The notes: generated by a model not told the origin, from the letters alone. Counted from the first letter of the stretch, positions 1 to 5,995 are shown. The stretch is 7,677 nucleotides of DNA from JAEHDI01 sp035455185 (GCA_035455185.1 DATIFQ010000535.1:1-7677); one strand, 5' to 3'. A program made the numbers and translations.

Positions 1-882
1 GAAGAATTCACCGGCCTCGAATTCCTCCTGGTCCTCCCAGAAATACTCGCGCCGGTCCACGACGCGTCCGTTCCTCAGGTGGAAGACGTTCACCGCTACC
101 AGCGGCGGTTCGGCATGATAGCCGAAGATGTCCGCGTCGTCGCCTTCGGCCGACGCCATCTTCTGCCTCTGCTGCAACTCCTCCACCGTCCCGAGCAGGT
201 CGCGCAGTCCGGCTGCCTCCTCGAATCGCATTTCCTCGGACGCATCCTCCATTCGATCCCGGATGCCAGCCGCCAGGTCCCTGTGGCGCCCCTCCAGGAA
301 CAGTCTCACGTCCTGGACAGCTCGCGCATACGCTTCATCCGTCGTCAGGCCCTCGACGCACGGGCCGAGGCACCGGTGGATGTGGTACTGGAGACACGGC
401 TGCGCGTGGCGGCGCGTGAGATCGACCTTGCAGGACGGTACCAGGAAATGGCGGTGGATGAAATGAACCAGGCGGTGTGCGAGGTTTCCGGGGAAGTACG
501 GACCGAAATAGGTAGAGCCGTCCTTGCGCAACCGCCGTGTCACGTACACACGGGGGTATTTCTCGCCGGTCAGTTTGATGTAAGGGTACGTCTTGTCGTC
601 GCGCAACAGGACGTTGAAGCGCGGCTTCCACTGCTTGATCAGGTTATTTTCGAGCGCCAGCGCCTCTTTTTCGTTATCGACCAGGATGTAGTCGATGTCA
701 CGCGCCTCCCCGAGCAGACTCCCGGTTTTAGCGTCCCCAAGCCGGTCGTCGGAGAAGTAGCTCCTGACCCGCGACCGCAAGCTCTTCGCCTTGCCGACGT
801 AAAGCACCGTTCCATGCGCATCCTTGTACAGGTACACCCCGGGCGCCGTGGGTAGTTGCGAAGCTTTTTCTCGAAGATCCAT
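1..882 (-). CDS. uvrC: UvrC, excinuclease ABC subunit C (N-terminal part, runs off left edge)
   Basis: UvrC is the cytoplasmic nuclease of nucleotide excision repair, cutting on both sides of a lesion marked by UvrA/UvrB. The reading frame is open from an ATG at 882 to base 1 and gives 294 residues, about half of the usual ~600. Residues 11-90 are the GIY-YIG nuclease domain: GVY at 15-17, YVG at 28-30, a candidate catalytic Arg38 and a candidate metal-binding Glu78. Residues 94-102 carry the typical RDDKTYPYI stretch. Four cysteines (151, 163, 171, 175) lie where UvrC has its cysteine cluster, reported in E. coli to hold an Fe-S centre. A UVR motif for UvrB contact lies around 205-240 (MRFEEAAGLRD). 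The C-terminal RNase H-like and HhH domains are outside the window. The gene is divergent from the TPR gene across 19 bp. No clear Shine-Dalgarno precedes the ATG. Identity is very secure. Confidence 0.97.
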   Translation of the reverse strand, partial: MDLREKASQLPTAPGVYLYKDAHGTVLYVGKAKSLRSRVRSYFSDDRLGDAKTGSLLGEARDIDYILVDNEKEALALENNLIKQWKPRFNVLLRDDKTYPYIKLTGEKYPRVYVTRRLRKDGSTYFGPYFPGNLAHRLVHFIHRHFLVPSCKVDLTRRHAQPCLQYHIHRCLGPCVEGLTTDEAYARAVQDVRLFLEGRHRDLAAGIRDRMEDASEEMRFEEAAGLRDLLGTVEELQQRQKMASAEGDDADIFGYHAEPPLVAVNVFHLRNGRVVDRREYFWEDQEEFEAGEFF

Positions 883-901
883 CGGCGGCTATACTTTAAT
901 T
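883..901. promoter_or_regulatory. Compact divergent promoter region between uvrC and the TPR gene
   Basis: Only 19 bp separate the two start codons. On the plus strand a good -10 hexamer, TATACT (890-895), ends 6 bp before the GTG at 902. Transcription would therefore start at or next to the start codon, giving a leaderless mRNA for the TPR gene. No purine-rich ribosome-binding site fits into this space, which agrees with that reading. On the minus strand TAAAGT and TATAGC lie 10 and 5 bases before the uvrC ATG and could act as its -10. No convincing -35 was found on either strand. The hexamer is seen directly; the leaderless start is inferred. Confidence 0.45.
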
Positions 902-1300
902 GTGCCACCACGCCGCCTCCTGCCCGCCGCTGTCCTGGCGCTCGCAGGGGCGCTTTTCGCCCAGCAGGAGAAGCAGGCGCCGCCTCCCACGGAACCGCCT
1001 GAGGAAGACGAAGCCCTCGTCGAGAAAGAATACGCGTTCAACCCCATCCAGGCCGCCAAGGAGCTGAAGATCGGCGACTTCTACTTTAAGAAGGGGAGTT
1101 ACCCGGCTGCGATCGGACGCTACAAAGAGGCCCTAAAGTGGAACCCGGGATTCGCGGATGCGTGGCGGCGGATTGGAGACGCCCAAGAGAAGCGCAAGGA
1201 CGTCGCTGCGGCTCGGGAAGCCTGGGCCAAGTATCTGGAACTCGAACCCGAAGGGAAGTACGCCTCCGAAATCCGCAAGAAACTACCCGGCAAGCCGTAG
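902..1300 (+). CDS. Small exported tetratricopeptide-repeat (TPR) protein
   Basis: This is a 132-residue protein read from GTG at 902. An upstream in-frame ATG at 824 would place 26 residues inside uvrC and spoil the signal peptide, so it was not chosen. Residues 1-20 form a signal peptide: two arginines at 4-5, a hydrophobic run at 6-19 and likely cleavage after LFA (20). A proline- and acid-rich linker follows (25-43). Two TPR units follow at about 51-84 (GDFYFKKGSYPAAIGRYKEAL) and 85-118 (ADAWRRIGDAQEKRKDVAAA), ending in a basic tail. TPR units bind other proteins, so a periplasmic adaptor role is likely, but the partner is unknown. It is too short to be BamD or a full Tol-Pal-system protein. 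Its stop lies in the inverted repeat shared with the convergent TIR gene. Confidence 0.8.
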   Translation: MPPRRLLPAAVLALAGALFAQQEKQAPPPTEPPEEDEALVEKEYAFNPIQAAKELKIGDFYFKKGSYPAAIGRYKEALKWNPGFADAWRRIGDAQEKRKDVAAAREAWAKYLELEPEGKYASEIRKKLPGKP

Positions 1301-1306
1301 TTTCTT
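1277..1306. terminator. Inverted repeat spanning two convergent stop codons, candidate bidirectional terminator
   Basis: AAGAAACTAC (1277-1286) and GTAGTTTCTT (1297-1306) are perfect 10-base reverse complements around a 10-base centre. The centre can add a short CGG/CCG inner pairing if two bases bulge. The left arm holds the TAG of the minus-strand TIR gene (1283-1285) and the right arm the TAG of the TPR gene (1298-1300). On each strand the distal arm ends in TTTCTT, giving a modest U-rich run. The symmetry and the location between convergent genes suggest a terminator for both. The short, A/T-heavy stem and interrupted U tract make its strength uncertain. Confidence 0.5.
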
Positions 1307-1843
1307 CTCCTGCCTCCGCATCGCCGACAGAATCCGCCGGAACCCGCGTTCCCAATTGGGAAACAAGTCCACATATTGGATTTCCCGCCTGATCATCCAG
1401 GGCACTTTGCAGTCCTCGATCCGCACGGGAATGAAGTAGACGCGGTCCAACGGCATGCGCTCCGCGCAGTCGAGCGCGTAACGCAGCTCCGCCTGAAATT
1501 GGCCGCGTTTTTGTAGCGATTTGTGCGAAAAACACGCCAAAAAGTGGTCGGAAAGCTCGATTGCGTGCTCAATGGCGCGCGGCCAGTTCTGTCCCGGCAG
1601 GAGTTTCTTCCGGTCGAGCCACGGGTCGAAGCCGTGGTTTTGGAAATCCTGGAATAGCCGCTCCGCCGCCGCCCCATCCTCCTGCACATACGCCAGAAAA
1701 ACCCTTGGCGCGGCGGTTGCGACGAACTCGAACTCGCCTCCGGTCCGCCGCCGGAACGTCCCCAGCCCATCGATCTCCACCGGCCGGCCATCGTCAAGGC
1801 AGCGACGGACAATCCGTGCTACCTGCTCAGCGGTCTTTTCCAC
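1283..1843 (-). CDS. TIR-domain protein with an N-terminal HU-like segment
   Basis: This is a 186-residue protein with no signal peptide or membrane segment. The start is set at GTG 1843, preceded 8 bases away by a strong GGAAGGA site. There is no ATG before the TIR domain and the frame further upstream overlaps the HU gene. Residues 1-44 resemble the second helix and first strands of an HU subunit, with the hallmark VEIDGLGTF at 22-30 and a short strand GEFEFVA at 36-42. Residues 46-175 are a TIR domain of the TIR_2 type: PRVFLAYVQEDG (46-57), GFDPWLDRKKLLPG (71-84), a serine-rich LACFSHKS (102-109), and RGQFQAELRYAL (113-124), where Glu119 aligns with the catalytic glutamate of NAD-cleaving TIRs. 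FIPVRIEDC (137-145) is also typical. It overlaps the upstream HU-like gene by 17 bp, implying translational coupling. NADase activity is an inference from the family; a signalling or scaffold role is possible. Confidence 0.87.
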   Translation of the reverse strand: MEKTAEQVARIVRRCLDDGRPVEIDGLGTFRRRTGGEFEFVATAAPRVFLAYVQEDGAAAERLFQDFQNHGFDPWLDRKKLLPGQNWPRAIEHAIELSDHFLACFSHKSLQKRGQFQAELRYALDCAERMPLDRVYFIPVRIEDCKVPWMIRREIQYVDLFPNWERGFRRILSAMRRQEKKLRLAG

Positions 1844-2051
1844 GGCTTGGATCCTTCCGATGTTGGGGTTCGAACTCGAACGCCGGCATCTCACCGGGTT
1901 TGAATTCGCCCAAACCCGGCAGCACGGCGGACTTGCCCCGACGCAACCGGCGCAAAATATCGTGGACGATTCTGTCCAGTTCGTCGGCGGCAACGGCCTT
2001 CGACACCCGCGTTTGTCTAGCCAGCCGCGCGGCCAAGTCGGTCTTCTTCAT
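1827..2051 (-). CDS. Short HU/IHF-like protein lacking the DNA-binding arms
   Basis: This is a 74-residue protein beginning MKKTDLAARLARQT, a good match to the first helix of HU. Residues 17-39 fit the second, dimer-forming helix, followed by VLPGLGEF (43-50), equivalent to the GFGTF turn of HU. Normal HU (~90 residues) then has a 20-25 residue beta-arm that wraps the DNA minor groove. Here FKPGE runs almost directly into MPAFEFEP (55-62), which resembles the VPAFKPG segment found after the arm. The arm is therefore missing, and the last helix is replaced by a charged tail HRKDPSRGKDR. The ATG at 2051 has a GGAG site 5 bases upstream. It is the first gene of a two-gene unit with the TIR gene. 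It may dimerise through the HU core, perhaps with the HU-like end of the TIR protein; ordinary DNA bending looks unlikely. The HU relation is fairly secure; the role is unknown. Confidence 0.8.
   Translation of the reverse strand: MKKTDLAARLARQTRVSKAVAADELDRIVHDILRRLRRGKSAVLPGLGEFKPGEMPAFEFEPQHRKDPSRGKDR
1844..1864 (-). promoter_or_regulatory. Ribosome-binding site that fixes the TIR gene start
   Basis: Read on the minus strand, the bases before GTG 1843 are GGAAGGA followed by an 8-base spacer. This is the strongest Shine-Dalgarno in the region and lies inside the end of the HU-like gene. It is the main reason for choosing GTG at 1843 and for treating the two genes as coupled. Confidence 0.6.
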
Positions 2052-2232
2052 GCCGACTCCATGCTAGCAGCGGACTCCGCGGAGACTCCGCGAAACGGCG
2101 AGTCAGCCGCAGGTCCTCACATCCGTGCAAATCTTTGATTCGTTGATGGATATCTCACTCAGCCCGAATTTCTTCCCAGATCTGTGACTGAACTCCCTTG
2201 CCGGGCGTGCTCTACTGTAAGGGGAATTCGTC
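2052..2232. promoter_or_regulatory. Divergent intergenic region between the HU-like gene and the sulfatase
   Basis: These 181 bp must hold promoters for both directions. On the sulfatase side a clear ribosome-binding site, AAGGGGA (2219-2225), lies 7 bases before ATG 2233. TACTGT (2213-2218) is a poor -10 candidate without a properly spaced -35. On the HU side GGAG lies 5 bases before the start, preceded by two GC-rich dyads listed separately. The central part (about 2105-2190) is more A/T-rich than its surroundings and would suit promoters, but I cannot name a convincing -35/-10 pair. Confidence 0.5.
2070..2092. repeat. Two adjacent GC-rich dyads upstream of the HU-like gene
   Basis: GCGGACTCCGC (2070-2080) and GCGGAGACTCCGC (2079-2091) are each perfect inverted repeats around one central base, with centres at 2075 and 2085, one DNA turn apart. 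The same stretch contains the 9-base direct repeat GACTCCGCG at 2073-2081 and 2084-2092. A further GACTCC lies at 2055-2060 next to the ribosome-binding site. The block is 19 or more bases ahead of the HU ATG. It could be an operator for a dimeric repressor or an RNA hairpin affecting translation. No regulator can be named. Confidence 0.5.
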
Positions 2233-3630
2233 ATGATCGCTCGCCGACAGCTCCTGAAATCCGCCGCGGGTGCAGCCGCTCCGCTGCTTGCGCGGCAGCC
2301 ATCCCGTCCGCACAACGTCCTTCTCCTCATTGCAGACGACCTCGGCCTTCACACCGTGGAATACGGAGACCGAACGGCAAAGACCCCGAACCTGGATCGT
2401 CTCGCCCGCGACGGAGTCCGCTTTACGAACGCCTACTGCACCACTGCCTCGTGCAGCGCCTGCCGCTCCGTGATCATGAGCGGTCTGCACAACCACGCCA
2501 ACGGGCAGTACGGCCACGCCCATGACTTCCACAATCAGTCTTACTTGCCCTTCGTGCGCCCGCTCGCCCGCGTGCTCAAGGACGCCGGGCACCGCGTCGG
2601 GTTGATCGGCAAACTGCACGTGAACCCGGCGTCAGCCTTTCCGTGGGACTTCAGCGCTCCGGGCAACCAGCGCGGCGTTCACGAAATGGCGCAGGCGGCC
2701 AAGCGGTTCATCCAGGCCTCGGCCGGTAAGCCGTGGTATCTTCATGTCGGTTTCGGCGATCCGCACCGTGCTGCCGTTGGTTTTGGCAACCAACCCCATC
2801 CTGGCGTCACGCCGAATCCCTTCGACCCCGCGAAGGTTTCCGTGCCGTCTTTTCTTCCCGACAACCCCGAGACAAGGCGGGAGATCGCCGAGTACTACCA
2901 GGCAGCCAACCGGCTCGACCAAGGCGTCGGCTTCATGCTCGACGTCCTCCGAGAGACCGGCGAACTCGACAACACGCTCGTCATGTTCTTCAGCGACAAT
3001 GGCATGGCGTTTCCCAACGCGAAGACGAATACCTACGACGCCGGCATACACATGCCTCTGATCGTACGATCGCCCGCCCAGCAGCGGCGCGGCCTGGTCA
3101 ACAACGCGATGATCAGCTTTGTGGACCTCTTCCCCACCGTAGTCGAGTGGTGCGGTGCAAGGGCGCCGGACTATCCCGTCCACGGGCGCAGCTTCCTGCC
3201 CATTCTCGAGCAGGAGAATCCGTCAGGTTGGGACCGCATCTACTTCTCCCACACCTTCCACGAGTTGACCATGTACTACCCGATGCGCGGAATGAGGACC
3301 AGGCAGTACAAGTACATCCGCAATCTCTACCCGGAGCTGACCTACCCCCATTCCACCGACCTGTGGGCGTCGGCGACGTGGCAGAGCGTTCTGAAACAGG
3401 GGAGGAAGGGCAAACTCGGCAAGAGGGAGATCACGCGGTATCTACACCGGCCAGGCGAGGAGCTTTACGACGTCGTCAAGGATCCCGACGAGGTGGTAGA
3501 CCTGGCCGCCGATCCCGGACACCGGAGCGTGCTCGAAAACATGCGCGCCGAGGTCGGCGAATTCCGCCGCCGCACCAACGACCCCTGGCTTCTCAACGAC
3601 GCCTATCTCGAGGGCCAGCGCGGCCTTTGA
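2233..3630 (+). CDS. Tat-exported sulfatase, heparan N-sulfatase (SGSH)-like
   Basis: This is a 465-residue type I sulfatase, predicted to remove sulfate from a sulfated glycan in the periplasm or outside. Residues 1-20 are a twin-arginine signal (RRQLL at 4-8, then an alanine-rich core), so it is exported folded. Calcium ligands are visible at Asp35-Asp36 (ADD) and Asp255-Asn256 (SDNG). The formylglycine-forming cysteine is Cys74 in CSACR (74-78), and other active-site candidates are Lys127, His129, His178 and Lys264. Motifs shared with the human lysosomal heparan N-sulfatase SGSH include GLxxHxNGxYG (84-94), IGKLHV (125-130), GDPHR (175-179), DQGVGF (229-234) and HELTMYYPMR (343-352). That resemblance suggests an N-sulfoglucosamine-type substrate, but the sequence does not prove it. 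Ala replaces the usual Pro in CxPxR, a variant allowed in the broader consensus. Activity requires a maturase (anSME or FGE) not present here. Start choice rests on a strong AAGGGGA site. Confidence 0.92.
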   Translation: MIARRQLLKSAAGAAAPLLARQPSRPHNVLLLIADDLGLHTVEYGDRTAKTPNLDRLARDGVRFTNAYCTTASCSACRSVIMSGLHNHANGQYGHAHDFHNQSYLPFVRPLARVLKDAGHRVGLIGKLHVNPASAFPWDFSAPGNQRGVHEMAQAAKRFIQASAGKPWYLHVGFGDPHRAAVGFGNQPHPGVTPNPFDPAKVSVPSFLPDNPETRREIAEYYQAANRLDQGVGFMLDVLRETGELDNTLVMFFSDNGMAFPNAKTNTYDAGIHMPLIVRSPAQQRRGLVNNAMISFVDLFPTVVEWCGARAPDYPVHGRSFLPILEQENPSGWDRIYFSHTFHELTMYYPMRGMRTRQYKYIRNLYPELTYPHSTDLWASATWQSVLKQGRKGKLGKREITRYLHRPGEELYDVVKDPDEVVDLAADPGHRSVLENMRAEVGEFRRRTNDPWLLNDAYLEGQRGL

Positions 3631-3639
3631 TCCGCCTTA

Positions 3640-4305
3640 CTATTCTCTGACGATCAGCCGGTGCAAGATCCTCCCGTGGAGGAGACTGCCCTCGTCGGCA
3701 ACGAGAAAAAGTTGGAGCGTTCGCTCGATCCAGGAACCCTCCTGCAACACCAACGACGGCTCCTGGGCGCTCACCGGAACGTCGAATACCATTGTCTTCT
3801 TGAAGGAGCCGCCTGACGGGCCGCTGGTGATCTCGTATGGGTCTTTCGCGTCCGGACTCACAAGCTCCCATTCCGCCTGAGTGAAGCGGTCATACCGGTT
3901 GCCCGCGACATCCAACACGTAACCGGTCAGGTCCCGCGGCTTAAACTTGGGGCTCGGTTTCGCGGTCGTCACCCGGACCGTCACTGCATAGAACATCCCC
4001 TCCGCCACCAGTTCCCTTGGGGGGTTGCCGATCGTTTTTCTCCGCTGGACCCGGATAACCGAACCTCCGAGCGAACACTCCATGTCGAAGCCGCAGAACT
4101 TCTGCTCTTCACCGGCCAACATCATCCGGTTCCCGCTGGGTACGGAAAAAGCCAGTAGTACGACGAGATAGACCCCGATCCCCGCAAGCAACCACTTCAA
4201 AACTTCGACGGCTTGCTTATACCGGTTGCGCTTCCAGGCCTGGTAAATCAGAAGTACTGCGTAGCTGCCGCCCATCACCAGCACCATCATCAATGCCAGT
4301 CCCAT
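3640..4305 (-). CDS. Two-helix membrane protein with DUF4352-like outer domain
   Basis: This is a 221-residue protein, last in the minus-strand operon, 16 bp after the deacylase gene. The start ATG 4305 has a strong CAGGAGA site 6 bases upstream. Two membrane helices lie at about 2-21 and 36-54, joined by a basic loop (KRNRYK, 25-30). By the positive-inside rule the loop is cytoplasmic and the rest is periplasmic. Residues 66-205 are beta-rich. The stretch with FYAVTVRVTTA (105-115), LTGYVLDVAGNRYDR (126-140) and TMVFDVPVSA (171-180) resembles the immunoglobulin-like DUF4352 fold (extended strands, a 'D..G..Y' turn, then a 'FdvP' strand). Two cysteines, Cys71 and Cys77, could form a disulfide. 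I cannot assign a function, and the family match is tentative. Its stop lies 9 bp from the convergent sulfatase stop. Confidence 0.72.
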   Translation of the reverse strand: MGLALMMVLVMGGSYAVLLIYQAWKRNRYKQAVEVLKWLLAGIGVYLVVLLAFSVPSGNRMMLAGEEQKFCGFDMECSLGGSVIRVQRRKTIGNPPRELVAEGMFYAVTVRVTTAKPSPKFKPRDLTGYVLDVAGNRYDRFTQAEWELVSPDAKDPYEITSGPSGGSFKKTMVFDVPVSAQEPSLVLQEGSWIERTLQLFLVADEGSLLHGRILHRLIVRE

Positions 4306-4321
4306 CGCGAATCTCCTGAGT

Positions 4322-5995
4322 TTACCTGCCGCCCTTGCTTGCTTCCGCGGGCTTTCCGCTCGTCCGGCCTTGACCGTAAAGAATCTTGCCCGGCCGGGCG
4401 CCTGTGTGCCGTCCCCGCTCGAGCACGACCTCGCCGTTCACGAGCACGTACTCGATTCCGCTGGAGTACTGGTGCGGTTTTTCGAAAGTGGCGTGGTCGA
4501 TCACTGTGGCCGCATTGAACACAGTAACATCCGCCCACTGTCCCGGCCGGAGCAGCCCGCGGTCGAACTGGCGTATCTTCGCCGCGTTCGCTGACGTCAT
4601 CTTCCGCACCGCCTCCTCGAGCGTGAGAACTTTTTCCTCCCGCACGTACCTTCCGAGCACGCGAGCAAACGTGCCATAGTATCGCGGATGCGGGTTGCCG
4701 CGGGACAGAGGCCCTTCGGTCTTCAGCGCGGTTCCATCCGATCCAATTGAGACGAACGGCTGCCGCAAAGCGTAACGCATGTCCTCTTCGGAGTGGTGGA
4801 AGTAAACCGTCGGCACAGACCCACCATTGTTCACCAGTAACTCGAACAGTACGTCGACCGGCTCCTTGCCCAGTGCCTGGATCACCTCGTTCATCCGCTT
4901 TCCTTCGAACCACTTGTAACTCGGGTTCGAAAGGGAAACGAGAAGCATCCCCTCCCAGCCGCCGGTCGCTGTGTAGTGGTTGTACCAGTTGCTGCCGGGG
5001 ATGCCGTTTAGGATCTCCTGTTCGAGGCGCGGCCGCAGGCGCGGATCTTTGAGCCGCGCGATCAAGGCCTCTGCACCGCCTTCGTGAGCCCACGGCGGAA
5101 TGATACTTGAGAGGTTGTTCTGCCCAGCCCGGTACGGGTAGACGTTGGCCGTTACTTCCTGCCCGTTCGCCCTGGCCTGTGCCAGCGAGCCGGCCAGTTC
5201 GGGCATCTGGCCCCAGAGTTTGTGTTCCGCGATCTTCAGGTGGATCACATCCACCGGCAGGCCCGCCCGACGGCCGATCTCCAGCGCTTCGGCCACCGAT
5301 TCGAAGACTCCCTGACCTTCCGTGCGCATGTGGGTCGAGTAGATTCCGCCGAAGCGCGCCGCCTCTTCGCACATGGCAACCAGGGCCGCGGTGTCGATCC
5401 ACGAGCCTGGTGGACCGCTCAGCGAGCTCGCCACACCGAGGGCGCCCTGCTGCATCGCTTCACGGACCAGCGCGCGCATCCCTTCCGCTTCTTCCTTGGT
5501 GATAGGCCCGGCCCGCGGCCCATGCACGTACGTCCAAATCTGGCTCGACCCGACATAAGTTCCGATGTTCGTTGAGACGCCTTGCTTGAGAACGCGTGCA
5601 AAATACCCGTCGAGGTCTCGCCATGTGACGTCCGGGTCCGGAGGGCCCTGCTTGCCGCCGACGGGCGCGGCGGAGCCGCCCTCGCCGAAAATCATCGTGG
5701 TCACACCTTGCCGCACCATGCTCTCGGCGTTGCCGTCGACCAGAATGGTTTCGTCCGAGTGGTTGTGGATGTCGATGAACCCGGGGGCTACGGTAAGGCC
5801 TCCGGCGTCGATCGTCCGCGCCGCGGTGCGGCCCTCGATCCGCCCCACCGCGACGATTCGGCCGCCTTTGACGGCGACGTCGCCGAAGTACCAGGGATTT
5901 CCGGTGCCATCGACGATCTGCCCACCCCGGATGACCACGTCGAAATCCTGGCCGGAAAGCAACGCGGCGAACCCAAGCAGAAGGACCTGTTTCAT
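4322..5995 (-). CDS. Exported amidohydrolase, N-acyl-D-amino-acid deacylase (D-aminoacylase) family
   Basis: This is a 557-residue metal-dependent amidohydrolase of the D-aminoacylase group, which hydrolyses N-acyl bonds of D-amino acids. A short signal peptide (1-15, MKQVLLLGFAALLSG) suggests periplasmic location. A small beta-sandwich piece (17-70, VIRGGQIVDGTG) leads to the TIM barrel. Metal-site residues visible are HNH (77-79), His222 (STHMRTEG), His252 (VIHLKIAEH) and Asp420 (SIGSDG). The C-terminal sandwich includes GLLRPGQWADVTVF (480-493) and VLVNGEVV. Where the characterised Alcaligenes enzyme has a metal-binding cysteine, this protein has IFGEGGS with Glu105, so substrate range may differ. 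Length is near the family norm plus the signal peptide. It lies 27 bp after the upstream amidohydrolase gene in a likely operon. No strong ribosome-binding site precedes the ATG, but the signal peptide and context support it. The real substrate is unknown. Confidence 0.9.
   Translation of the reverse strand: MKQVLLLGFAALLSGQDFDVVIRGGQIVDGTGNPWYFGDVAVKGGRIVAVGRIEGRTAARTIDAGGLTVAPGFIDIHNHSDETILVDGNAESMVRQGVTTMIFGEGGSAAPVGGKQGPPDPDVTWRDLDGYFARVLKQGVSTNIGTYVGSSQIWTYVHGPRAGPITKEEAEGMRALVREAMQQGALGVASSLSGPPGSWIDTAALVAMCEEAARFGGIYSTHMRTEGQGVFESVAEALEIGRRAGLPVDVIHLKIAEHKLWGQMPELAGSLAQARANGQEVTANVYPYRAGQNNLSSIIPPWAHEGGAEALIARLKDPRLRPRLEQEILNGIPGSNWYNHYTATGGWEGMLLVSLSNPSYKWFEGKRMNEVIQALGKEPVDVLFELLVNNGGSVPTVYFHHSEEDMRYALRQPFVSIGSDGTALKTEGPLSRGNPHPRYYGTFARVLGRYVREEKVLTLEEAVRKMTSANAAKIRQFDRGLLRPGQWADVTVFNAATVIDHATFEKPHQYSSGIEYVLVNGEVVLERGRHTGARPGKILYGQGRTSGKPAEASKGGR

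Noticed and set aside
79..855. A 258-codon plus-strand open frame antisense to uvrC
   Set aside because: It lies entirely opposite the uvrC frame, whose GIY-YIG and UVR motifs are unmistakable; it shows no recognisable domain and is a GC-driven shadow.
1827..1843. HU and TIR genes as one gene broken by a frameshift
   Set aside because: Each frame carries its own G-L-G-x-F core, so they are not two halves of one fold, and the second has its own strong ribosome-binding site; a short overlap is normal for coupled genes.
1844..1993. Upstream extension of the TIR frame by 50 codons
   Set aside because: No good start with a ribosome-binding site, and the translation is cysteine/serine-rich shadow of the HU-like gene; the GGAAGGA site favours GTG 1843.
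2048..2062. A tiny leader frame (ATG GAG TCG GCA TGA) overlapping the HU start codon
   Set aside because: Four codons with no regulatory hallmarks; the ATGA overlap is most likely chance created by the GGAG ribosome-binding site.
2198..2218. A sigma70 promoter (TTGCCG ... TACTGT) ahead of the sulfatase
   Set aside because: The spacing between the two hexamers is only 9 bp, far from about 17, so it is not a valid pair.
4290..5402. A 370-codon minus-strand open frame inside the deacylase gene
   Set aside because: It overlaps the real deacylase frame, has arginine/glycine-rich low-complexity composition and no domain; it is an out-of-frame shadow.
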